Shown here in pieces: positions 1 to 6,914 of a stretch of 19,614 nt of DNA (positions are counted from its first letter, which is position 1; each line of letters opens with the position of its first letter). A model generated the notes under the pieces. It did not search any database, was not told the origin of the DNA, and worked only from the letters and a program-made list of their open reading frames with translations. Made by a program: the position numbers and the translations under genes. The stretch covers positions 1-19,614 of the forward strand of contig JANOET010000026.1 of the NCBI GenBank assembly GCA_031413415.1. Direction: 5' to 3'. The DNA comes from UBA668 sp031413415. GTDB lineage: Bacteria > Actinomycetota > Acidimicrobiia > Acidimicrobiales > Ilumatobacteraceae.

Positions 1-105
1 CCCGACACCGAGCTCGTGGTCGTGCATCTCGGCAAGGTGCCCGTCGAGTTCGCGCCGATCCTCGACGCCCAACTCGGCACCATCCTGCACTGCGCCACGA
101 TCTGA
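1..105 (+). CDS. C-terminal fragment of an unidentified protein (possibly serine hydrolase)
   Basis: An open frame enters from the left edge and ends at a TGA (103-105), giving the last 34 residues of a protein whose start lies outside the window. The visible tail reads PDTELVVVHLGKVPVEF and ends ILHCATI. A beta strand of the VVVHLGK type followed by a short helix is typical of the C-terminus of beta-lactamase/penicillin-binding-like serine hydrolases, but no catalytic motif is inside the window, so this is only a guess. It reads in the same direction as the membrane protein that begins 26 nt downstream. Confidence 0.55.
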   Translation, partial: PDTELVVVHLGKVPVEFAPILDAQLGTILHCATI

Positions 106-131
106 TCGGCCGAATCGACTAGCAATGATGC

Positions 132-1451
132 GTGGTGTACGACTCCGGACCCCTCACCGGTGAGTTGCCCCGTGTCTCGCTCGACGACACGGGCGGCCCG
201 CCGCGGCCGCGCCGGGTCCGCCCGTTCCGACTCACCCTGAAGGCCCTCGCTGCCGCGGTGGTCGTGTGGTTCTTCGTGCTGCCGCTCATTCCCGGCATGC
301 GCAAGGCGGCCAACGATCTGCAGACCGTGAACCCAGCGCTGCTCGGCGCCGGTCTCGGTCTGCAGTTGATGGCGCTGTTCAGCTACACGCTGCTCACGCG
401 CGCTGCACTGGGTGACAGCCAGGGGGCCATCTCGCGCTTCAGGCTGTTCCGGATCCAGATGAGCACCAAGGCGCTGAGCAGCATCGTTCCCGGCGGCAGC
501 GCCGCCGGCTCGGCACTCGGCTACCGGCTGATGACGCTGTCGGGTGCGCAGGGCGCCGACGCAGGCTTCGCGCTGGCCACCGCCGGACTCGGCTCGGCCG
601 TGATGCTGAATCTTCTCCTCTGGATCGGCCTGATCGTGTCGATCCCGGTACGTGGCGTGAACGCGTTGTACGGCACCGCTGCCGTCGCCGGCATCATCAT
701 CATGGGCGGCGCGGCAGCGTTGGTCTTCGGTCTGATGGAAGGCGCCGGTCGGGCCGAGCGCATGCTGCGCTTCTTCGCCCGAAAGTTCGGCTTCAGCGAG
801 GAACGGGCCGGTGCTGCCGTTCGCCAGATCGGCGGCCGTCTCGAGGACCTCGCCGCCGACCGACAGCTGCTGGTCCGCGTCGCGTTCTGGGCGGCCGCGA
901 ACTGGGTGCTCGACGCGGCGTCGCTCTGGGTTTTCCTGCGTGCGTTCGGGCCGGCGGTCGACCCCGACGCGTTGATCATCGCGTTCGGTCTGGCCAACGT
1001 GTTCGCGGTCATCCCGGTCACGCCCGGCGGTCTGGGCGTGGTCGAGGGCGTGCTCATACCCACGCTCGTGGGTTTCGGCCTCACTCGCTCCGAAGCGACC
1101 CTTGGCGTGCTCACCTACCGATTCGCGCAGTACTGGTTCCCCATGCTGCTCGGGGCGGTCATGTACGCCAGCCTGCGGTTCGGCCCCTGGAGCATCAAGC
1201 GTCGCGAACGTCTGAAGGGCCTGCGCGAACTCGCCGCCGAGACCGACCTGAACCGAGAGAGCGCACTCGACTTCGCCGCGCGCTTCGGCCGGCGACGCGA
1301 GATCCCCGACGCACCGCCGTCGCAACCGTCGCTGGTGATCCCCCCGCCGACGGTGCTGCCCGACGACGACACCTTGCCCATGCAGCAGTGGCCGGCCCGA
1401 CCTCCGCACCGTGACGACGAGGGCAGAGATGGAGTCGACCGCAACGGCTGA
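132..1451 (+). CDS. Multi-pass membrane protein, lysylphosphatidylglycerol synthase TM/flippase-like (UPF0104) family
   Basis: 439 aa. After a basic N-terminus (residues 1-35) come about eight hydrophobic segments up to roughly residue 345, including a first TM near residues 36-55. The FGLANVFAVIPVTPGGLGVVEGVL stretch near residue 285-308 (quoted by its core VIPVTPGGLGVVEG) is the hallmark of the LPG-synthase-TM / AglD-like family, whose members flip or transfer lipid-linked substrates. A soluble Arg/Pro-rich cytoplasmic tail of about 90 residues follows. No soluble aminoacyl-transferase domain is present, so it is not a full MprF. The GTG at 132 is used here; a second GTG at 135 is equally possible. 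A weak -10-like TAGCAA sits six bases before it. The next gene starts 14 nt after its stop with its own leaderless promoter. The substrate cannot be told from sequence. Confidence 0.85.
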   Translation: MVYDSGPLTGELPRVSLDDTGGPPRPRRVRPFRLTLKALAAAVVVWFFVLPLIPGMRKAANDLQTVNPALLGAGLGLQLMALFSYTLLTRAALGDSQGAISRFRLFRIQMSTKALSSIVPGGSAAGSALGYRLMTLSGAQGADAGFALATAGLGSAVMLNLLLWIGLIVSIPVRGVNALYGTAAVAGIIIMGGAAALVFGLMEGAGRAERMLRFFARKFGFSEERAGAAVRQIGGRLEDLAADRQLLVRVAFWAAANWVLDAASLWVFLRAFGPAVDPDALIIAFGLANVFAVIPVTPGGLGVVEGVLIPTLVGFGLTRSEATLGVLTYRFAQYWFPMLLGAVMYASLRFGPWSIKRRERLKGLRELAAETDLNRESALDFAARFGRRREIPDAPPSQPSLVIPPPTVLPDDDTLPMQQWPARPPHRDDEGRDGVDRNG

Positions 1452-1452
1452 G

Positions 1453-1458
1453 TAGCGT
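1453..1458 (+). promoter_or_regulatory. -10 hexamer of leaderless promoter for the MaoC gene
   Basis: TAGCGT lies just after the preceding TGA and 7 nt before the ATG at 1466. A TAnnnT hexamer at this distance places the transcription start on the A of the ATG, the signature of a leaderless actinobacterial mRNA. No Shine-Dalgarno sequence is visible. The same layout recurs at six other genes in the window. Confidence 0.6.
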
Positions 1459-1465
1459 CGTCGCC

Positions 1466-1978
1466 ATGACCGCACATGAGCGCCCCTTCGGCCGTCACCT
1501 CGAGGACTTCGTCGTCGGTGACATCTACAAGCACTGGCCGGGGAAGACCATCACCGAGTACGACGATCACCTGTTCTGCATGATCACCATGAACCACCAC
1601 CCGTTGCACACCAACGACTGGTTCGCGGCGCAGAGCGTGCAGGGCCGCAACGTCGTCGTCGGCAACCTCGTCTACTCGCTCGTGCTCGGCATGAGCGTGC
1701 CCGATGTGAGCGGCGCGGCGATCGCCAACCTCGAGGTCGAGACCCTGCAGCACAAGTCGCCCACGTTCCACGGCGACACCATTCACGCCGAGACGAGGGT
1801 GCTCGACGTGCAGGAGAGCAAGAGCAAGCACGACCGTGGCATCGTCACCGTCGAGTCCAGGGCCTGGAACCAGGAGGGCAAGGAAGTCTGCTACTTCCGC
1901 CGCCGGGTGATGGTGTGGAAGCGCCAGTTCGCGCCGCAGCGGCCGCGCCCGTACGACAGCGAGCACGCCTGGGACTGA
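1466..1978 (+). CDS. MaoC-family (R)-specific enoyl-CoA hydratase/dehydratase
   Basis: 170 aa, the normal length of a single hot-dog MaoC domain. It likely hydrates an enoyl-CoA or dehydrates a hydroxyacyl-CoA. The hydratase-2 signature lies at residues 43-54, NHHPLHTNDWFA. The catalytic His is H48; the usual Asp five residues before it (D-x-N-P-L-H in PhaJ-type enzymes) is Asn43, as also happens in mesaconyl-CoA-hydratase-like branches. The FHGDTIHAETRVLDVQESKS region (about residues 92-111) is the conserved second strand of the fold. The start is an ATG with a leaderless promoter. mutY follows after 4 nt and is probably co-transcribed, although the two functions are unrelated. The substrate is not deducible; no CoA-ester lyase partner is next to it. 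Confidence 0.85.
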   Translation: MTAHERPFGRHLEDFVVGDIYKHWPGKTITEYDDHLFCMITMNHHPLHTNDWFAAQSVQGRNVVVGNLVYSLVLGMSVPDVSGAAIANLEVETLQHKSPTFHGDTIHAETRVLDVQESKSKHDRGIVTVESRAWNQEGKEVCYFRRRVMVWKRQFAPQRPRPYDSEHAWD

Positions 1979-1982
1979 GGCC

Positions 1983-2819
1983 GTGATCCCTGCGGGCCCG
2001 GTGCTCGCGTGGGGTATGCCGCGCCTGCGGGACCTGCCGTGGCGGCACAGCCGCGACCCTTGGGCGATCCTCGTCAGCGAGGTGATGTTGCAGCAGACCC
2101 AGGTGGTGCGCGTCATTCCCAAGTGGCACGCGTTCCTGGAACGGTTCCCCACCACGGCCGACTGCGCGGCGGCATCGCTCGGCGACGTCCTGCGGCTGTG
2201 GCAGGGGCTCGGCTACCCGCGACGGGCGCGCAACCTGCATGCCGCGGCGTCCGAGGTGGAGCGACTCGGTGCTTTCCCCAACACGCTCGACGGGCTACGC
2301 GCATTGCCGGGCGTGGGTGCGTACACCGCTCGGGCGCTCCTCGCGTTCGCGTACGAGGCGGACGCTGCGGTCGTCGACACGAACATCGCTCGTGTGTTCG
2401 CTCGCCATGCCGGTCGTCGGCTGACGCCACGCGAGGTGCAGTCCCATGCGGATGCGTCGTTGCCGTCCGGTGAGTCGTGGGAGTGGAACCAGTGCCTGAT
2501 GGACCTCGGTGCCGTGGTGTGTCGCCCGGCATCGCCCGACTGCGCCGGATGCCCCTTGGCACGCACGTGCGCATGGCGCGATGTTGGTGACGACCCAGCG
2601 GTGGGCAGCGCCGGGGTGAGCCGCACCCAGGCACGATTCGAGGGGAGTGACCGGCAGGCACGCGGGCGGCTGATGAAGGCGTTGGGCAACGCACCGCTTC
2701 GTCACGATGCTGCTGCGTCGCTGATGGCCCGAAGTCCCCAACGGGCCGCCGAGTTGGTGGACGATCTGGTGCAGGAGGGCTTGATCGTCGCGGACGGCGG
2801 AGTGCTCCGACTGCCCTAG
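1983..2819 (+). CDS. mutY: A/G-specific adenine DNA glycosylase (MutY)
   Basis: 278 aa. It removes adenine mispaired with 8-oxoguanine. Visible features in order: the catalytic Glu33 in SEVMLQQTQV; the helix-hairpin-helix LPGVGAYTA (108-116); the catalytic Asp132 in VVDTNIARV; and the [4Fe-4S] cluster ligands C180-x6-C187-x2-C190-x5-C196, with exact family spacing. The C-terminal part (197-278) is short and looks like a winged helix (FEGSDRQARGRLMKAL ... LIVADGGVLRLP), not the long NUDIX-like 8-oxoG recognition domain of E. coli MutY; short C-termini are usual in actinobacteria. The GTG at 1983 is the start chosen, 4 nt after the MaoC stop. The gene ends 7 nt before the convergent secreted-protein gene. 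Confidence 0.93.
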   Translation: MIPAGPVLAWGMPRLRDLPWRHSRDPWAILVSEVMLQQTQVVRVIPKWHAFLERFPTTADCAAASLGDVLRLWQGLGYPRRARNLHAAASEVERLGAFPNTLDGLRALPGVGAYTARALLAFAYEADAAVVDTNIARVFARHAGRRLTPREVQSHADASLPSGESWEWNQCLMDLGAVVCRPASPDCAGCPLARTCAWRDVGDDPAVGSAGVSRTQARFEGSDRQARGRLMKALGNAPLRHDAAASLMARSPQRAAELVDDLVQEGLIVADGGVLRLP

Positions 2820-2826
2820 CGTCGTC

Positions 2827-4887
2827 TCATTCTGCAGCGACGAACTGTCCGGTGACGTCGACCACCAGGTGCGACTGGACGGATGGGCTCAGGCACACTG
2901 CACCGCCGCCCGGGCTCACCCCCGCCAGATTGGCGACGTTCTCGCCAGGCGCGGTGTTCAACAGCGAACTGACCGCCGTCACGCCGCACGGCTTCGCACT
3001 GACGTGACCGAAGCTCGAACTGGCGACCGACACGATGCTCATGACGGAAACGCCGGTACGGGGGACGCGGATGATCGATCCGGCGGTGGGTGCGGCTCTC
3101 CCACGCGTGTCGAGCAACCGCTTCGGGGCAACAGCCTGGTAGAGCAGACCGGCGGGACCAGGCCCGAACCAGCCCGAGACGTCGAGCACTGCATGGAGCG
3201 CGCTGCCTGTCGCTGCGACGCAGACCGATCCATCGACGCCGAGTTTGGCGAGGATCGCGCTCGCTGCGGCCCGCCCGGTGTGCACCTGTGTGGTGATCGT
3301 CCTCGGCGCCGCCGAGCAGGGTCCTGGCGACACGGTCAACGCGCCGGGCGCCGTGGACGCAACTCCGGTGACGTTCATCCACGCAGCCGTGGCACCGATC
3401 GGCACGCCACCTCGTCCCGCGATCGGCACCGTGAGGCGACCGCCCTTGGCCAGCACCCCCACAGTCGGGGCGACGGCGCCCTTTCCGGTGCGTGTGTCCA
3501 ACCAGCGTCGGACCGCGACGGGGTGGAAGGCGTCGCCTGCGGGAGCGAACCATCCGGTGAGTTCGACGATGACGTCGGTCGCCGTGCTGGCGTACATGCA
3601 GACGTGCCGATGGGTCGTCGAGGAGATGGCGCCAACGCTCGACGACCGGCCACCTTCATAGTTCAGCGACGAGGTGTTGGGCCGGACACCGCAGGCGTGG
3701 ACCGTGAGATGGCCCCGTCCGCAGGGTCCCAGCGCAGTCACCCCGAGCGCGACGTTCGAGGCGTCGGGGGGAATCAACGTGGACAGGTCCACGTCGATCG
3801 TTCGTCCGGTACCGACCTTTCCGGTCGGGGTCGTGCGTGAGTCGAACACGCGCACGGGCACGATCGGCACGAGCCCATCCGCGCTGATGGCCGGTGCCGG
3901 TGCCGTTCCCGTGGCTGGCGAGAGCACCCCGGTACGGGCGGCTGCGGAGGTGCAGGTGCGTACACCGGAGGCGTCGATGTTCGCCTTCAGGTAGCGGGCC
4001 AACGCAACGCCGCCCGCACGGGTCATGTGGATGTCGTCGCGCTCGAACCATGCTCGCTGAGTGGTCGATGGCTGACTGCGGGTGTAGCCATTCCAGTCGA
4101 GCACCACGAGATTCGGATGGCGCACCTTCGCAGCGGCGAGTGTGGCGTTGTGCTGCCGGTAGTAGGCGCCGTAGCCGTAGGTGCTCGAGGTGCGGTAGTT
4201 CAGCCAGAACACCCGGGCCACGCCTTGGTTCTCGGCCTCGGTCATGATCGAGTCGATCGCGCCTGCGATGCTCGGGTAGTCGTCGTACCCGGCCATGATC
4301 ACAATCGCGTGGCCCAAACGACCTCTCAGTGCGCCGCGCATCTCGGGGAGCACACTGACGGGCCGCCACCTCAGGCCCGTCCCGGGATCGGTACGCCCGA
4401 CGCAGCTCGCGGCCACGAGGCGACGGCAGCTCTCGACCGACCACTTCAGGTCGTACGTGGTGCCCATGATGTCGTAGATGGCGGTCTCGTTGCGGGCCTC
4501 GTCGTACCACCGCATCGCCGCCGACGTCGAGTCACCCAACACGGTCACGGCCGGCGACCCGGCCGCGGGGATGGCACCGCGCAGACCGAGCTGGCGGCCC
4601 GTGATGGACGTGATGATGCCGTCGGGGTACAGGCCGCGCTTGAGCTGGAACGACTTCACTGCGTTCACCGACGTGGCGTCGTACACCGAGTCGGGGTTGC
4701 CGACCGAGTAGGTGAGCTCGCGCAGTCGCTGCTCGAGGCATTTGACGGCCGAGTTCGAGACGCCGGGGCTCAGCCGAACCGTGACGGTGCAACTCACCGC
4801 CGAGACGGCAGGCGCGTCGGCGAGCGGTAGCAGCGGTGTCACGGTGCCGACCAACAGCAATGCGGCGGTCAGCGTTCTCTTCAGCAT
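2827..4887 (-). CDS. Secreted PG-binding / SGNH-hydrolase protein with three RLLDTR-type beta repeats
   Basis: 686 aa, exported: residues 1-30 are a Sec signal peptide (MLKRTLTAALLLVGTVTPLL, cleavage near VSA). Residues 46-104 are a peptidoglycan-binding_1 domain (VKCLEQRLRELTYSV ... YPDGIIT). Residues 112-305 are an SGNH/GDSL hydrolase with GDS at 118-120 and the catalytic pair D284-x-x-H287 in RDDIHMTRAGG. From 338 on come three beta-rich repeats opening with VPVRVFDSRT (343), HPVAVRRWLDTRTG (455) and QAVAPKRLLDTRG (584) and closing with VELTGWF, LDVSGWF and VDVTGQF. Such repeats are common in exported Acidimicrobiia proteins and may attach to the cell surface or to polysaccharide. The GAGGTGGAG Shine-Dalgarno upstream of the ATG supports the start. 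It lies 45 nt after the selenoprotein gene on the same strand. The substrate, probably a cell-wall or exopolysaccharide ester, is inferred. Confidence 0.85.
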   Translation of the reverse strand: MLKRTLTAALLLVGTVTPLLPLADAPAVSAVSCTVTVRLSPGVSNSAVKCLEQRLRELTYSVGNPDSVYDATSVNAVKSFQLKRGLYPDGIITSITGRQLGLRGAIPAAGSPAVTVLGDSTSAAMRWYDEARNETAIYDIMGTTYDLKWSVESCRRLVAASCVGRTDPGTGLRWRPVSVLPEMRGALRGRLGHAIVIMAGYDDYPSIAGAIDSIMTEAENQGVARVFWLNYRTSSTYGYGAYYRQHNATLAAAKVRHPNLVVLDWNGYTRSQPSTTQRAWFERDDIHMTRAGGVALARYLKANIDASGVRTCTSAAARTGVLSPATGTAPAPAISADGLVPIVPVRVFDSRTTPTGKVGTGRTIDVDLSTLIPPDASNVALGVTALGPCGRGHLTVHACGVRPNTSSLNYEGGRSSSVGAISSTTHRHVCMYASTATDVIVELTGWFAPAGDAFHPVAVRRWLDTRTGKGAVAPTVGVLAKGGRLTVPIAGRGGVPIGATAAWMNVTGVASTAPGALTVSPGPCSAAPRTITTQVHTGRAAASAILAKLGVDGSVCVAATGSALHAVLDVSGWFGPGPAGLLYQAVAPKRLLDTRGRAAPTAGSIIRVPRTGVSVMSIVSVASSSFGHVSAKPCGVTAVSSLLNTAPGENVANLAGVSPGGGAVCLSPSVQSHLVVDVTGQFVAAE

Positions 4888-4932
4888 CGGGGGTTCTCCA
4901 CCTCGGTCGGGCCCGCGGAGATGTCGAATGGA

Positions 4933-5451
4933 TCAGGTGATGATCGACGCGACGATGGCATCGTAGGCCGCATCGGCGTACGCGCGCATCTCGTCATCGG
5001 TGCGGTCCTGGATGGGGTGGGGCGTGAACACCCTCGCGACGTCGGGAAAACCGAGCGCCGTGGACTGTGCGACGGCGGCCTCGACGAACTCGGACGACGC
5101 CACGAACACGCCGGGGAGGCCACGGCGTTCCAGGTCGACGATGTCGTGCACACTGCACGACGTGCAACTGCCTCAATCGGCCAGGGCCTCGATGACCAGC
5201 GTGCACTGGGTGGCGATCTCGTGGCGAAGGTCGACCGGGGCCGGCTTGGTGAAGGTCGGCTTCTTGTAGCGACGCACCTGGGCGCCCGCCGTCACCAGCC
5301 GTCGCTCGAGCTGATCGAGGAACACATCGCCTCGTGGTTTGGTGATGTCCAGCAGCGCAACCACGTGGCCGTCGAACGACGCCGGCCGCGGCAGTCGCTC
5401 GCGATGGGGGACCGAGCGCTCGCCCGTCGGGTCGAGCAGCACCTTCGTCAT
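4933..5451 (-). CDS. UGSC-family selenoprotein (Sec encoded by in-frame TGA at 5173-5175)
   Basis: 172 aa when the TGA at 5175-5173 is read as selenocysteine (residue 93). The frame before it, starting with the ATG at 5451 (MTKVLLDPTGERSVP), and the frame after it (GSCTSCSVHDIVDLERRG) are continuous, and both have normal coding character. The junction reads VIEALAD-U-GSCTSC, the motif for which the UGSC (seleno)protein family is named; Cys replaces Sec in relatives. C96 and C99 may complete a redox centre. A perfect 8-bp hairpin starts 11 nt after the TGA (see SECIS entry). The ATG overlaps the stop of the thioredoxin-like gene by 4 nt (ATGA), so translation is coupled. An ordinary annotation would split this into two short genes or drop it. 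The function is unknown; a thiol/selenol oxidoreductase role is inferred. Expression needs selA, selB, selC and selD elsewhere in the genome. Confidence 0.9.
5143..5175 (-). promoter_or_regulatory. Putative bacterial SECIS element just after the Sec TGA
   Basis: On the mRNA strand the Sec UGA (5175-5173) is followed by 11 nt and then GUCGUGCA-GUG-UGCACGAC (5161-5143), a perfect 8-bp stem with a 3-nt loop. The loop starts with G and lies 19 nt after the UGA. This agrees with the known bacterial SECIS pattern of a short hairpin with a guanosine in the first two loop bases about 16-37 nt downstream of the codon, recognised by SelB. The hairpin lies wholly inside the coding region. Confidence 0.75.
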
Positions 5452-6914
5452 GAGGCCTCGCTTTGGTTCGTGTGAGCGGCATCGTACGCCACCGGCCACG
5501 TCACCGGCTGCGAACCCGTGGTGCCGTTGGCCCAGCCGCCGATCATCGCCGAGAACAGACCGGCGCCACCGCCCGCGTGGACGAGGAGGATGCCGTCGGG
5601 GCGGAACTTGGGCAGGGTGACGTCCTTCAGATGTGGGGGAACGCCGTCGGCGATTCCTCCCGCGCCCCAGATGAGTTCGCTGCCCGGAGTGTTCAGCCGG
5701 GCGTGCAGTTCGGCGAGCACCCGTTCCCGGTCCCATCCGTCGTCGGCGAAGACCCGGGCGTGTTCGGGTCCGACCACCAGCACCGTGTCGAACCCGATGA
5801 CCAGCTTCGGGTTGTGCAACGTACGCAGGCACGCAGCGAACGTGTTGGCCAACTCGTCGGCGGTGCGCGCCTTCTGGTCGACGATGCAGCGAGGGCCCTC
5901 GCCGGCGAACACGGTGACGGTGTCCTGCGCGGGGTCGAAGCCGCGACTCTGCGCCAGCGACGTCCAGGGTGAGGACGACTCGAGCTCGGCGAAACAGAAC
6001 GAGATCTTTCCCGGGTTCCCGTGCGTGGCACGATCCACCTCGCCGGGGCGGCCCCCGCCGACGTTGCGGACGACCAGCTGCACGGCCCGTCCGATGGTGA
6101 GGTTCGCCCGGTTGCCCTGACCCATCGCGTTGCCGCCACCGTTCATCCCGATGGCGCGAGTGCCCGGGCCGTTGCACACGATGACCGGGCCGACGGGCAT
6201 CGTGGTGGCGAGCACGCCGTGGATGTTGAACTCGTCGGTGCACACGGCCTCGACTGCCGCGATGACCCACGGTAGGTATTCGGGCTTGCAGCCTGCCATC
6301 ACCGCGTTGACCGCGATCTTTTCGACGGTGACCGGCACCAGGTCGGGGGGGACGATCGTGACGATCTCGTGCGGATCGCGATGGGTGCCTTCGAGCATGC
6401 GCAACACTCGTTCTTCCGTGGGTGGTACCACGGGGAGGCCGTCGGTGAAACCACGATCGAACAACATCTCGAACTCGTCGTCGCGGTCGGCCAGTTCGAG
6501 GCGGCGGGACCTCAGGACGCTGCCGCCGAAGGCCGCAGCGAGTCCCGGCGCGAGATCTGGGTCGACGGACATCGAACCGCAGCCGGGGCGCATGACCGGC
6601 AGCTCCGCCCCGAGCATGGGCAGCCCGGTGATGCGCTGCCAGTCGGACCGCAGCCAACCCACGGTGCGCTCGACCTCCGCGCCGTCGACGACGCACAGCA
6701 ACGTCGGCACGGTCTCGATGTCGTGGTGCCAGCTCATCGACAGGTTGTCGTCGTGAATCGCGCCGACTCCGGCGGGGAACTCCGGATCGTCCTGTGTGAA
6801 CACGGTGACGGGGAACTCGGCGAGCAGCGGCGCGACGGTGTGGCACGTCTCGCATTCGCGTTTGACGAACACCACCAGTCCGTCGGGCAGGGCGGGAGCG
6901 TTCGGGCGGGTCAC
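5448..6914 (-). CDS. Thioredoxin-domain fusion protein coupled to the UGSC selenoprotein
   Basis: 488 aa. Residues 1-100 form a thioredoxin-like domain with a CxxC pair at C21-E-T-C24 (VFVKRECETCHTVAPLL) and the cis-proline at ETVPT (P70). Residues from about 130 to the end form a larger domain I cannot assign to a characterised enzyme; its conserved-looking blocks are RGFTDGLPVVPPTEERVLRM, NAVMAGCKPEYLPW, GPGTRAIGMNGGGNAMGQG and LLVHAGGGAGLFSAMIGGW. Such glycine-rich loops suggest ligand binding. The GTG start at 6914 overlaps the hydrolase stop (GTGA) and its own TGA overlaps the selenoprotein ATG (ATGA); longer upstream starts would run deep into the hydrolase gene. The context suggests that it reduces, or works on the same substrate as, the selenoprotein. 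That role is inferred. Confidence 0.85.
   Translation of the reverse strand: MTRPNAPALPDGLVVFVKRECETCHTVAPLLAEFPVTVFTQDDPEFPAGVGAIHDDNLSMSWHHDIETVPTLLCVVDGAEVERTVGWLRSDWQRITGLPMLGAELPVMRPGCGSMSVDPDLAPGLAAAFGGSVLRSRRLELADRDDEFEMLFDRGFTDGLPVVPPTEERVLRMLEGTHRDPHEIVTIVPPDLVPVTVEKIAVNAVMAGCKPEYLPWVIAAVEAVCTDEFNIHGVLATTMPVGPVIVCNGPGTRAIGMNGGGNAMGQGNRANLTIGRAVQLVVRNVGGGRPGEVDRATHGNPGKISFCFAELESSSPWTSLAQSRGFDPAQDTVTVFAGEGPRCIVDQKARTADELANTFAACLRTLHNPKLVIGFDTVLVVGPEHARVFADDGWDRERVLAELHARLNTPGSELIWGAGGIADGVPPHLKDVTLPKFRPDGILLVHAGGGAGLFSAMIGGWANGTTGSQPVTWPVAYDAAHTNQSEAS

Noticed and set aside
1115..2155. Minus-strand open frame of 346 codons
   Set aside because: It spans the antisense of three plus-strand genes and has no family features.
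5152..5175. The TGA at 5173-5175 as an ordinary stop, with a separate small gene starting at GTG 5151
   Set aside because: The two parts are exactly in frame, the junction has the UGSC motif and a SECIS-like hairpin, and no ribosome-binding site precedes GTG 5151.
5173..6855. A long minus-strand open frame of 560 codons ending at the Sec TGA
   Set aside because: Only its last 92 codons (from ATG 5451) are real; the rest lies out of frame under the thioredoxin-fusion gene and is rich in Arg/His with no recognisable motif.
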